In this document: piece by piece, positions 43,953 to 52,760 of the stretch
Layout of the letters: every line of letters starts with the position of its first letter
Numbering within the stretch: the first letter of the stretch is position 1
From: Flavobacteriales bacterium
Lineage (GTDB): Bacteria; Bacteroidota; Bacteroidia; Flavobacteriales; Flavobacteriaceae
Assembly (NCBI GenBank): GCA_017303755.1
Contig: JAFLBS010000010.1
Coordinates: 59,795 to 123,794, forward strand
Direction: 5' to 3'
Length of the DNA stretch: 64,000 bases
Position numbers and translations under genes: made by a program
The notes under the pieces: generated by a model
The model's input: the letters and a program-made list of their open reading frames with translations, nothing else
What the model was told of the DNA's origin: nothing
Databases searched by the model: none

Positions 43953-45365
43953 ATGTTACATTTAAAATCTACCTCATCGTTAGTACTTCTCTCTGTGCTC
44001 ATTTTTTGTGTGATTCGCTTTTTTTTGGGTTTTGATGGACTGTACGGTCAAGATGCTTACGAATATTTGCGGTATACTGAAGCATTAAAAACATTTTTCA
44101 TTACTGGTGAAGCTCCAGGCGACTACTTTTGGGGAATCTACTATCCTTTTTTAGGAAGCCTTTTAAGTTTTATTATTCCTGATTTTTCGCTTGCCTTACA
44201 GTTGCTATCCACTATTTCACTTGTAATAACAACTATTTATTTAGAAAAGACCATCCTAGTAGTTCATAAGGAAAGTGATGTTAAAAATATTCCGTTTCTA
44301 TTTTTCACACTATCTCCTTTTGTATTCATCCATAGCTTTTTAGCAATGTCTGATATGCTCGCTTGTTGTCTTATTTTTGTTTCTTTTTATTACTTATTGA
44401 GCTATTTAGAAACCCAAAAGAACAGCTCATTTCTCATAGGCATTGCTATTGGAACATTGGCCGTAATGACCCGATACGTGTCGTTTTTAGTTCTATTACC
44501 TGTTGGCATTTTGGTCGCGATTGCAATTTTCAAGAATCGAAAATGGTCGATTTTATTAGCCTCTATTTTAATTGCGTCATTCATAATTATTCCTCATTTA
44601 ATTATTCGTTCCAAAAACAGCATTGGATTTTTATCTCATGATTGGTTAACTACATGGAATTTTTTACATTTATTCCAAAGCAAATTTACCACTCACGAAG
44701 GTGAAATTAATAATCATTTCATCAATTTGATTTACTGTTGCTATCAATTCATTCATCCCGTTTTTCTTCCATTCGGTCTATTTTTGATTGCTTTTTATGT
44801 GGTAAAAGTAGAGCCATCACGTTATAAATACAAAAGAGTACTACTTACAACTATTGTTGTTTTCGCGCTGTTTTTGGGTGGAATTCATTATCAAAACAAA
44901 CGGTATCTAATAGCTACAATGCCGTTTGTAATTTTATTTCTTTACCCAATTATAAAACAGTTCATGATCGTTTTTATTAGAAAAAGAATCATGTATGCTT
45001 TGTTGATAATTATACAAATCGGATTTTGTTTTTACTTTGGGAAGAATTACTATTTTAGAAATCAATTAGAAAAAAAGATTTGCAACGAAATTTCAGAATA
45101 CCAAGGCAATACGCTTTACTCATTGGATATGGACGTTGCCATTCAAGGACGAAAACTGGATTTTAACTACCAAAATTTATACCTCAAAGAATATACTTCT
45201 TTTGAAAATAAAGGATATGTATTAATCAATGAAGCTAATGTAAAACAACAGTGGAAAAGCCGCAATCCAATGATGAATTGGCTTCGATTGAAAGAGCACT
45301 ATCGATTAAAAACTATTAAAAAGTTAAATTTGGATTGGACGTTGTATCAAATTGAAACCCAATAA
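43953..45365 (+). CDS. GT-C-type membrane glycosyltransferase (PMT/ArnT-like)
   Basis: About 470 residues with roughly 10 membrane segments. The first outer loop has DGLYGQDAYEYLRYTEALK, the acidic motif expected of GT-C enzymes that use polyprenyl-phosphate sugars; a soluble C-terminal tail of about 90 residues follows. The frame is open from 43818, but a TATATTTA promoter-like box lies near 43887 and the ATG at 43953 directly precedes the first membrane helix. Expected to transfer a sugar on the outer face of the inner membrane; donor and acceptor unknown. A 117-base gap without visible features follows. Confidence 0.75.
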   Translation: MLHLKSTSSLVLLSVLIFCVIRFFLGFDGLYGQDAYEYLRYTEALKTFFITGEAPGDYFWGIYYPFLGSLLSFIIPDFSLALQLLSTISLVITTIYLEKTILVVHKESDVKNIPFLFFTLSPFVFIHSFLAMSDMLACCLIFVSFYYLLSYLETQKNSSFLIGIAIGTLAVMTRYVSFLVLLPVGILVAIAIFKNRKWSILLASILIASFIIIPHLIIRSKNSIGFLSHDWLTTWNFLHLFQSKFTTHEGEINNHFINLIYCCYQFIHPVFLPFGLFLIAFYVVKVEPSRYKYKRVLLTTIVVFALFLGGIHYQNKRYLIATMPFVILFLYPIIKQFMIVFIRKRIMYALLIIIQIGFCFYFGKNYYFRNQLEKKICNEISEYQGNTLYSLDMDVAIQGRKLDFNYQNLYLKEYTSFENKGYVLINEANVKQQWKSRNPMMNWLRLKEHYRLKTIKKLNLDWTLYQIETQ

Positions 45366-45482
45366 GTTTGCTGTGGAAACACACATACTAAAAGTATCTT
45401 TTTTAAAAAGTAAAATTAAAAAATCAATACACAATTTATTAAGGACTTAAATAATTACCAATAAAAAATAGCAGAAATAATT

Positions 45483-46526
45483 TTGAACTTTAACGGCAAA
45501 CATATCGTTTTTTTAACTCCTGGTTTTGCTCAAAACGAGCAAGACTCGACTACTATTCCTGCAATTCAAATTTACATCAAAGCATTAAAAGCCAATAATC
45601 CTGAAATAAAAATTACAATTATTAGTTTTCAATATCCCTTTGTTTCTCTGCCTTACACTTGGTTTGGTTGTGATGTGATTCCGTTAAATGGTAAAAACAA
45701 GCACGTTAAAAGACCTTTACTTTATCGTACTTCGTTAAAGCTCCTTTCCCAACTTCACAAAAAGTTACCTATTCACTTCATTCATAGCTTTTGGCTGGGA
45801 GAATGTGCTTTTATCGGCTATACGTTTTCCAAAGGAAACCAAATCAAACACCTAACCACTTTAATGGGTCAAGATGTTTTGAAAAGAAATTTTTTTGGAA
45901 AAATACTGCCATTACACAAAATGAGATTTATTTCCGTATCTGTACATCAACAAAAACTTTTTGAGGAAAATTATAAAACAAAATCCGAAGTTATTCCGTG
46001 GGGAATCAACTCTGCTGATATTCCAGAAATACAATCGAAAACTATTGATTGCATTAATGTAGGTTCGCTCAATAAAATTAAAAACCAAGAAGAGTTTATC
46101 GAAATTATTGCCGAAATTAACAAAATTAGATCTGTAAAAGCATTGATTATTGGCGAAGGCGAAGAACGAAAGCGTCTTCAAAATAAAATTGAGTTATTAG
46201 GTTTGGAAAGCACTATTGAGTTAAAAGGTTTGTGTTCCAATTCAGAAACGCTAATGTACATTGCTCAATCTAAAATTCTGATTCATACGAGTAATTTCGA
46301 AAGCTTTGGGATGATTTTCGCTGAAGCTTTGCATTGTAAAACAACGATTGTTTCAAAAAATGTAGGTGTGGCATACAACACTCCTAATTGGTTCATTGGC
46401 AGCGATACATCTCAATTAATTGAAGGTGTAATGAACTTCCTCAACTCATCGTTTATTGAACCCGAGGTGAGTCCTTTGCGCATAGAGACTACTCTTGAGC
46501 ATTATTTAAAAATATACCATGAATAG
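45483..46526 (+). CDS. Glycosyltransferase family 4
   Basis: 347 residues, cytoplasmic GT-B enzyme. N-terminal domain (KHIVFLTPGFAQNEQDS), then VIPWGINSADIP, INVGSLNKIKNQEEFIEII, ALIIGEGEERKRL and the donor-binding E-x7-E motif in ESFGMIFAEAL. Retaining transfer from a nucleotide sugar is expected. The only in-frame start is a TTG at 45483, which also sits inside TAATTTTG, a -7-like box; the first ATG is far inside the protein, so either the TTG is used or the first residues are uncertain. Overlaps the flippase gene by 8 bases. Confidence 0.85.
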   Translation: MNFNGKHIVFLTPGFAQNEQDSTTIPAIQIYIKALKANNPEIKITIISFQYPFVSLPYTWFGCDVIPLNGKNKHVKRPLLYRTSLKLLSQLHKKLPIHFIHSFWLGECAFIGYTFSKGNQIKHLTTLMGQDVLKRNFFGKILPLHKMRFISVSVHQQKLFEENYKTKSEVIPWGINSADIPEIQSKTIDCINVGSLNKIKNQEEFIEIIAEINKIRSVKALIIGEGEERKRLQNKIELLGLESTIELKGLCSNSETLMYIAQSKILIHTSNFESFGMIFAEALHCKTTIVSKNVGVAYNTPNWFIGSDTSQLIEGVMNFLNSSFIEPEVSPLRIETTLEHYLKIYHE

Positions 46527-47679
46527 AGCGATACAAATACTATATTTTTTGGCTCGAATGTTTTCGATTCCCTTGTTCAATGTGCTAACGCTCACCATTG
46601 GCATACACTTGTTTGGAAAAGAAAATTGGGGTACCTACATCAATATAAGCATTTGGGTTTTTTTGGTAGCCTTTTTAGCCAAATGGGCTGGTCAAAATCA
46701 TATTGTTAAAGAAATGAGTCAAAATCCTTCAAAGCTATACTCTATTTTCTTCTCTAATTTAATAGAAAGAAGTATTATATTATCACTTACTCTTTTGCTT
46801 TTTATTTTTACTTCATGGAGCGTTGCACTTGCTTCTACAGTATTGGTGCTTCTCATTTTTATCTACAACAGTTTAGAGAATTTGATGGTTTATTTTCAAA
46901 AATTTAAATTGCAAAACGTCATTGAAATTATCGGTTTTTTGACACTCTTATTGGGTCTTCATTCTATCAAGGGATTTAAACTAGAACTCGTAATTTACGC
47001 TTTTTCTCTATCGTATTTTGTTCGAATACTAATAGCCATATTTGTTGTACGACTTCCAAAAACAAAGCTTCAAATAAATTTTGGGAATCTATACATTACA
47101 GTACCGTTTTTTTTGATTGGATTTAGTGGCTGGTTGTCAACTAAAATTGATCTTTATATAGTAAGTTATTATTTTTCAAAAGGCAAACTTGCTGATTACC
47201 AATTATTCATCTCTTGTTTTTTAATGGTTCAATCATTATCAGGATTGGCTTTAATTCCGTTTTACAAACACCTGTATCGTTTGCCTCACTTTGTAATTGA
47301 CAAAATAAATCGAAACCTACGATTGCTGGCTTTGCCTTTGGTTGGATTAGCTACTTTACTAATTTGGATGGTTTTAGAAAAATATTATTCAATAGGATAT
47401 CCAGTGTTGTATTACCTATTAGCGGCATGTGCCTGTTTGGCCTCATTTTTTTATTCCGTTACTGCATTTCAATTGTATCGAAATAATAAAGAAAAAAAAA
47501 TGGCTTTGATTGGCTTTTTCACAATTGGGATTCAGAGTTTAATTACCCTGCTTTTAATCCAATCTCTAGATGTTTTGGGTGTTTTACTCTCCATCTTAAT
47601 CGTACAATGGCTATATTTGTTTTTAATTAATCGAGAAACAAAAAAACTAAATGACTCTGTTTTTTCAAATAAAACATAA
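46519..47679 (+). CDS. Wzx-like polysaccharide / oligosaccharide flippase
   Basis: 386 residues with about 11-12 membrane segments and few charged residues between them, in the MOP (polysaccharide biosynthesis) exporter style; QLYRNNKEKKMALIGFF near the end is typical. Length is a little short of the usual 400-480. Expected to flip a lipid-linked saccharide across the inner membrane. It sits between GT4 and the arylsulfotransferase-like lipoprotein, overlapping them by 8 and 29 bases. Confidence 0.75.
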   Translation: MNRAIQILYFLARMFSIPLFNVLTLTIGIHLFGKENWGTYINISIWVFLVAFLAKWAGQNHIVKEMSQNPSKLYSIFFSNLIERSIILSLTLLLFIFTSWSVALASTVLVLLIFIYNSLENLMVYFQKFKLQNVIEIIGFLTLLLGLHSIKGFKLELVIYAFSLSYFVRILIAIFVVRLPKTKLQINFGNLYITVPFFLIGFSGWLSTKIDLYIVSYYFSKGKLADYQLFISCFLMVQSLSGLALIPFYKHLYRLPHFVIDKINRNLRLLALPLVGLATLLIWMVLEKYYSIGYPVLYYLLAACACLASFFYSVTAFQLYRNNKEKKMALIGFFTIGIQSLITLLLIQSLDVLGVLLSILIVQWLYLFLINRETKKLNDSVFSNKT

Positions 47680-49144
47680 ATTTCCTCTCCAAAAAACTTG
47701 GATTGTACTGGTTTACTCCTTTTTGTTAACTGTTCTCAATTCGTGTAACGATGATGATGCAATTGAAGATACTGCATTGCATTCTATTGAAATTTCAACA
47801 GGTGATATCTATCCTGAATTCAATCCTGAAATCAAAGATTACTATATAACTTCGCTGAATACTTTGCAAAACATAGAGGTTACTATTGATGATTTTGACA
47901 CTTCAAAAAACATTTACATCAATAACACTAAAATCAACACTAAAACAACTAGTATCAAGCTTAATAATGGACAAGATATTGTAATTAGATCGGGTTCAAA
48001 CTCTGAAAACTCAACCACTTACACGATTCACTATTTACCCAACGACCTTCCAAAAACAAATCTAATTTCCAAAAACAATCCTACAGAAGGATACACATTC
48101 ATCAATTTATTTGAGTTATCCAGTCAAGGAACACGCAACTATAGTTACATCGCTATTTTGGACAATGATGCATTTCCTGTTTTTTACAAAAAGTTACCCT
48201 ATCAAGCGGTCATTAATTTTATGTGTTTTGTAACGGAAGATGGGCAAAAAAGGTACAGTTACAATGTCAACGAAATAGGTAAAATCATTGTCATGAATGA
48301 ACATTTTGAAGAAATAAAACAGTTAAATCTACTTCCGCACAACGGTCACGGAAATTATCCCACTGACAACCACGACCTTATTTATCTGAGTGACAATCAC
48401 TATATTTTGCCCTCATATGTGGTTCGTGAAGATGTGAACATGACAGCGTACGGTGGAAGTGCTTCGGTTGATTTAGTTGAATTTGTATTCCAAGAAATAA
48501 TTAACAATCAAGTTGTTTTTGAATGGAATACTGCCGATCATCCTGAACTATTGAGCGCCACCGATCCAATTTATTACAGTCAGTATGCCACAGCCACTAA
48601 AGTAGATTACTTTCATTTTAATTCAATTGCTATCGATCCAAATGATCAAAATTTTGTCGTTTCGGCTCGACATACCAATCAAATTTATAAAATAAACCGG
48701 ACTACAGGTGCCATTATGTGGCGATTTGGTGGAAGTAATGATGATTTCAATTTGGTCGGTAACCAAATAATATCACATCCGCATCATGCAACTATTTTAC
48801 CCAATGGAAATTTGCTTCTTTTTGACAATGGAGTAACCAAAACACCTAAACAAAGCCGAATTGCCGAATTTGAATTGGACGAAACCAACACGACAGCCAA
48901 TTTGGTATTTGAATACAACGATGCTGGAAGGTATTTCGACATTATGGGTTCGGCTCAAAAATTAAGTAACGGTAATTATTTTATCGGTTGGGGCGGAAAT
49001 ATAACCTCTCAAAGCAATGCCAACAAATCAGACATCACCGAAATTAACAGTAGCGGTAACATTGTCTTAGACATTAGTTTTAGTAATAATCCTGGTAGTT
49101 TTACTTATTCATATCGAGCGCTTAAATACTCTATAACTTTTTAA
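47651..49144 (+). CDS. Arylsulfotransferase (ASST)-like lipoprotein
   Basis: 497 residues. N-terminal signal with lipobox LNSC (Cys about 33), then a small cadherin-like beta-sandwich (about 42-125) and an ASST-type beta-propeller: LPHNGHGNYPTDNHDLIYLS, YFHFNSIAID, HPHHATILPNGNLLLFDNG, each with histidines in the places where ASST enzymes keep their active-site His. ASSTs move sulfate between phenolic compounds without PAPS. An outer-membrane or periplasmic enzyme that decorates the cluster product is likely but unproven. Starts 29 bases inside the flippase gene; its stop shares one base with the next start. Confidence 0.75.
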   Translation: MTLFFQIKHKFPLQKTWIVLVYSFLLTVLNSCNDDDAIEDTALHSIEISTGDIYPEFNPEIKDYYITSLNTLQNIEVTIDDFDTSKNIYINNTKINTKTTSIKLNNGQDIVIRSGSNSENSTTYTIHYLPNDLPKTNLISKNNPTEGYTFINLFELSSQGTRNYSYIAILDNDAFPVFYKKLPYQAVINFMCFVTEDGQKRYSYNVNEIGKIIVMNEHFEEIKQLNLLPHNGHGNYPTDNHDLIYLSDNHYILPSYVVREDVNMTAYGGSASVDLVEFVFQEIINNQVVFEWNTADHPELLSATDPIYYSQYATATKVDYFHFNSIAIDPNDQNFVVSARHTNQIYKINRTTGAIMWRFGGSNDDFNLVGNQIISHPHHATILPNGNLLLFDNGVTKTPKQSRIAEFELDETNTTANLVFEYNDAGRYFDIMGSAQKLSNGNYFIGWGGNITSQSNANKSDITEINSSGNIVLDISFSNNPGSFTYSYRALKYSITF

Positions 49145-50661
49145 TGAACAAAATCATCCTTTTCAATCCGCGTAGTGCTAATGGCAAACACCGAATTCCG
49201 AACTCGATTCTGCAAGTCGGCGCTTCGATTCACGACCAATTTGACTATGTTTTTGTTGATGGAAATTTGGAAGAAAATCCGTGGAACATCATTGAAAACT
49301 ATTTAAAATCAGGTGAATTCAAGTATTTTGGTTGTACCGTAATGCCCGGACCACAATTGCGTCAGGCTATTCCATTTACTAAAAAAATCAAAGAGCAATT
49401 TCCTCAAATCACTACCATTTGGGGCGGTTATTTTGCTTCCAATCAGTATAAAGTTTCATTGAATTCGGGTTATGTGGATTATGTAATTAATGGTCCAGGC
49501 GACAACACGTTTCCTCAATTAATTAAAACTTTAGAAGATAACAATCTCGACCATTTACCTTCCATCAAAAATCTGATTTATAAAAATGAAAAAGGCGAAA
49601 TGGTAAAAACGGCTGTTGAAGCTTTATTGGATCAAGATGCATTGCCTAAATTCCCTTACGAGTATTTGAATTCGTTTTATCCTGTACAAAACTATTTGGT
49701 TAAAACCTTCATGGGAAACAAAACTTTGTCGTACCATTCGAGCATGGGTTGCCCATTTTCGTGTTCGTTTTGTGCCGTAGTTCCGATTTACAACGCCAAA
49801 TGGAAAGGCATGTCGGCCAGTCGAATTTATGAAGATGTAAAGTATTTCAAAGAAAAGTACAACATTGACGCGGTTGAATTTCACGACAATAATTTCTTTA
49901 CTTCTAAAAAAAGAGTCTTAGAGTTTTCTGAATTAATTCTAAACGATAACATCAGTTATTGGGGTGAAGGCCGAATTGACACGATTAATTTGTATTCGGA
50001 CGATGAACTCAAATTGATGCGAAAAGCGGGTTGCAAAATGATATTTCTTGGTGCTGAAACGGGTAATGATGCCGTGTTGAAACAAATGAACAAAGGCGGA
50101 ACCCAAACCGGACAAATGATTAAGGATTTTGTACTGCGAATGAAAAACGTAGATATTATTCCGGAACTTTCGTTTGTATTAGGAATGCCTGCGCCAACAG
50201 AGAAAGAAGTATACGATCAGATTGTGTGGGATATTAATTTCATCAAAGAAATCAAAGAAATCAATCCTGATGCTGAAATCATCATTTATTTGTTCAGTCC
50301 TGTTCCCACCGAAGGTTCGGAGTTGTACCAACAAATTCTCGATGCTGGATTTTCATTTCCAACTCAATTAGAAGATTGGATTTCGCCGAGTTGGGAGAAT
50401 TTTGATCTTCGCAAAAATCCGCTGACGCCTTGGTTAAAACCGTACATGATTGACACGATTAAAAACTTTGAAACGGTACTGAACGGTTATTATCCAACGG
50501 TTTCCGATTTTAGAATTAAAGGCTATAAAAAACAGTTGCTGCGATTGACATCGGGAATTCGATACAAAACGGGTTTCTATCATTTTCCTTACGAAATCAA
50601 AGCGTTACACAAATTGTGGAAATACAGACAACCCGAAATCGAAGGGTTTTATTCGGAATGA
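49144..50661 (+). CDS. B12-binding-domain radical SAM enzyme (4 of 4)
   Basis: 505 residues. N-terminal B12-like domain (IILFNPRSANGKHRIPNS, TTIWGGYFASNQYKV, DYVINGPGDNTFPQLI) and radical SAM core with SMGCPFSCSFC (Cys203, Cys207, Cys210), then GAETGNDAVLKQMNKGG and a 100-residue C-terminal extension. Closest relative in the window is the 42359 product (both have C..xC..C followed by (A/Y)xWK/RKW). Last gene of the second run; TAATG overlap with the ASST-like gene. Confidence 0.87.
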   Translation: MNKIILFNPRSANGKHRIPNSILQVGASIHDQFDYVFVDGNLEENPWNIIENYLKSGEFKYFGCTVMPGPQLRQAIPFTKKIKEQFPQITTIWGGYFASNQYKVSLNSGYVDYVINGPGDNTFPQLIKTLEDNNLDHLPSIKNLIYKNEKGEMVKTAVEALLDQDALPKFPYEYLNSFYPVQNYLVKTFMGNKTLSYHSSMGCPFSCSFCAVVPIYNAKWKGMSASRIYEDVKYFKEKYNIDAVEFHDNNFFTSKKRVLEFSELILNDNISYWGEGRIDTINLYSDDELKLMRKAGCKMIFLGAETGNDAVLKQMNKGGTQTGQMIKDFVLRMKNVDIIPELSFVLGMPAPTEKEVYDQIVWDINFIKEIKEINPDAEIIIYLFSPVPTEGSELYQQILDAGFSFPTQLEDWISPSWENFDLRKNPLTPWLKPYMIDTIKNFETVLNGYYPTVSDFRIKGYKKQLLRLTSGIRYKTGFYHFPYEIKALHKLWKYRQPEIEGFYSE

Positions 50662-50752
50662 TTAGACACGAATTATCACGAATTAACTTTAGTATGATTT
50701 CACTAACTTTCCTGATGAACCTTATAAATTATAAAAGCGGCAGTAGGGTAAA

Positions 50753-51415
50753 ATGAGAAACTTTATCAAAAAAATAACACATCCTTTCCTCAAACTCGGA
50801 TATGAAATCTACTATCATAAACCGAGAACATTTTGTTATGATGGTATTTGTATTAAAGTACATCCCGATGTTTTCCCACCAAATTTAACCATCAGCACCA
50901 AAATTCTTCTGGATTTTCTTAGCGAAAAAGAATTGGAAAATGAATCGTTTTTAGAATTAGGTTGTGGAAGTGGAATCATTTCACTATTCGCTGCCAAGAA
51001 AGGAGCGAAAGTTACCGCAACCGACATCAATTCAACTGCTTTAGAATTTTTATCTGAAAATGCTAAAAAGAACCACTTCGAATTAGAGATTATCGAATCC
51101 GATTTATTTCAATCGTTACCTAATAGAAACTTTAATTGCATTGTTATCAATCCGCCGTACTATCCCAAACAACCCAAAAACACCAAAGAGCAAGCGTGGT
51201 TCTGTGGCGAAAACTTTGAGTATTTTGAAACTTTATTTCCGCAATTAAAAAATTACCTTATTCCGTCAAACGAAACGTTCATGATTCTTTCAGAAGATTG
51301 TGAATTGGAAAAAATAAAAGCGATTGCCTCAAAAAGTGACATCGCTTTTACTTTGGTAGTGGAGAAAAAAGTAGTCGGTGAAAAAAACTACATTTTTACA
51401 ATAACTTCTTTGTAG
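50753..51415 (+). CDS. Methyltransferase with NPPY motif
   Basis: 220 residues. SAM site FLELGCGSGIISLFAAKKG (about 64-82), ribose ligand in TATDIN, and catalytic motif VINPPYYPK (about 129-137). The NPPY motif is typical of enzymes that methylate amino groups of nucleobases or glutamine side chains (HemK/RsmC/TrmN6-like). Its position suggests it may belong to the cluster, but a housekeeping role is equally possible. Its last 20 bases overlap the convergent LacI-family gene. Confidence 0.8.
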   Translation: MRNFIKKITHPFLKLGYEIYYHKPRTFCYDGICIKVHPDVFPPNLTISTKILLDFLSEKELENESFLELGCGSGIISLFAAKKGAKVTATDINSTALEFLSENAKKNHFELEIIESDLFQSLPNRNFNCIVINPPYYPKQPKNTKEQAWFCGENFEYFETLFPQLKNYLIPSNETFMILSEDCELEKIKAIASKSDIAFTLVVEKKVVGEKNYIFTITSL

Positions 51416-52421
51416 AATCACGCTGACGCAATTCTGTTTTGATTACGGTTGTTCTGTGAGTGTATACTTCTTCTTTGCTCTCTAATTTTTCGATCAGCAT
51501 TTTGGTCGCTACTTCGCCAATTTCGGGTCCGTGTTGACTTACCGTAGACAAACTTGGAGTCATTCGGCGCGACCAAACTCCATCAGCAAAACCGATTAGA
51601 GAAAGTTCTTGCGGAATTTTATATCCATTCTGTATTCCGAGTTTCATGGCTGTAACCGAAGCGTGTTCATCGAGAGCAAAAACACCATCAGGTTTATTTT
51701 TGATGAAAAAACCACCAATTTTATCATTAAAATCTTCTGAGTTTTCGGTTAAAATCACCAATGAATCGTCCACTTTTACATTGTGTTTTTTCATGGCTTC
51801 GTAAAAACCTTGAGCTCTTAATTTTCCTACACTCAAATTATCAATAGAAGATAATAAAGCTATTTTTTTACAACCTGTTTTCAATAAATGTTCAGTAGCA
51901 TTTACGGCCGAATCCAAATCGTCAACAATTACTTTATCACAATTAATTTCATCGGCAATACGATCAAACATTACAATCGGTGTTCCATCATTAATGATCG
52001 ATTTAAAATGACCGAACTGTTGCAACTTCTGTGCTTCTTCCGAAATCGACAAAATAAATCCGTCAATAGTACCATTGCTCAACATTTCCAGCATGTTGAT
52101 TTCCTTTTCCAATGATTCGTTAGAAATACACGTAATGACTTTGTAACCTTTCTCGTCGGCCACTTTTTCAATTCCGGTAAATACTTTCGCAAAAAACGAA
52201 TTCAAAATATTCGGAATAATCACACCAATAGTGCGCGTAGAACGATTCTTCAAATTCAAACCAATACTGTTGGGCTTGTAATTTTTCAGTTTCGCGTATT
52301 CCTGAATCTTAATTTTGGTCGGTTCGCTGATTTCCGGACTGTCGTTCAAAGCTTTCGAAACAGTAGAAACGGAAACTCCGAGTTCTTTGGCAATTTGTTT
52401 TAACGTGGCTTTCGATTTCAT
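51396..52421 (-). CDS. LacI-family transcriptional regulator
   Basis: 341 residues from the ATG at 52421. Helix-turn-helix at 4-24 (TLKQIAKELGVSVSTVSKAL), hinge helix region, then a periplasmic-binding-protein-like sensor domain (RTIGVIIPNILNSFFAKVF, DGFILSIS, GFADGVWSRRMTPSLSTV). Probably controls a sugar-use gene set in response to a sugar ligand; no such genes are next to it. The frame extends to 52514, but those residues have no family match and cover a repeated intergenic block. A Flavo-1-like element (52496-52598) and the shared block 52451-52480 lie in its leader. Confidence 0.9.
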   Translation of the reverse strand: MKSKATLKQIAKELGVSVSTVSKALNDSPEISEPTKIKIQEYAKLKNYKPNSIGLNLKNRSTRTIGVIIPNILNSFFAKVFTGIEKVADEKGYKVITCISNESLEKEINMLEMLSNGTIDGFILSISEEAQKLQQFGHFKSIINDGTPIVMFDRIADEINCDKVIVDDLDSAVNATEHLLKTGCKKIALLSSIDNLSVGKLRAQGFYEAMKKHNVKVDDSLVILTENSEDFNDKIGGFFIKNKPDGVFALDEHASVTAMKLGIQNGYKIPQELSLIGFADGVWSRRMTPSLSTVSQHGPEIGEVATKMLIEKLESKEEVYTHRTTVIKTELRQRDSTKKLL

Positions 52422-52450
52422 AACTATATATATAAGGTGTAAATTTATAG

Positions 52451-52480
52451 AATTTATTTTTAGGAGCGAAAGGCTAGGGC
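52451..52480 (-). repeat. 30-base block shared with 58072-58101
   Basis: On the minus strand it reads GCCCTAGCCTTTCGCTCC then TAAAAATAAATT; 27 of 30 bases match 58072-58101. In both places it follows a Flavo-1-like element by 15-18 bases, precedes a gene in the same direction, and supplies a TTTC in -33 position. Confidence 0.65.
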
Positions 52481-52495
52481 ATTTTTGTTTTCCAT

Positions 52496-52598
52496 TTTCC
52501 TGCTGCCTTTCCAAAACTTTTATTGTTCATCAAGTTAAATGCTTACTAAAAACAGATTTGTAAACAATAAAAGGTTTTTCCCTTGCATCAGGGCTAAA
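52496..52598 (-). ncRNA. Flavo-1-like structured element (copy C)
   Basis: On the minus strand: TTTAGCCCTGATGCAAGG start, an 11-bp perfect hairpin (CTTTTATTGTT 52527-52517 pairs with 52573-52563), and GGCAGCAGGAAA end. Ends resemble copies A (57985-58053) and B (61558-61641), while the hairpin sequence is unrelated. It lies 75 bases upstream of the LacI-family ATG. More diverged than A and B. From memory it resembles the Flavo-1 RNA motif. Confidence 0.4.
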
Positions 52599-52684
52599 GA
52601 ATAAACTTTAGGCTGCTAACAAAAGAATTCTATTGTACTATCTACCAAAATAATAGCATTCAGAAAAATAAATCAAAAATGCAG

Positions 52685-52715
52685 TTTGCATATATAATAT
52701 TTATTTGTACTTTTG
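52685..52715 (+). promoter_or_regulatory. Promoter of rplM-rpsI
   Basis: TTTG (52685-52688), 19 bases, TACTTTTG (52708-52715): the full Bacteroidota consensus, 45 bases upstream of the rplM start. Confidence 0.8.
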
Positions 52716-52760
52716 CACTCCCGTAATTGGGAATGGAATGTTTAATTAAAATAAATTATT

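Noticed and set aside
45366-45482. Gap before GT4 gene searched for an RNA gene
   Set aside because: Only AT-rich sequence; no cloverleaf or stable hairpin was found.
37864-51415. Cluster as an ordinary O-antigen locus
   Set aside because: No polymerase (Wzy), no nucleotide-sugar synthesis genes and no initiating sugar-phosphate transferase are present, while four radical SAM genes are; not excluded if other parts lie elsewhere.
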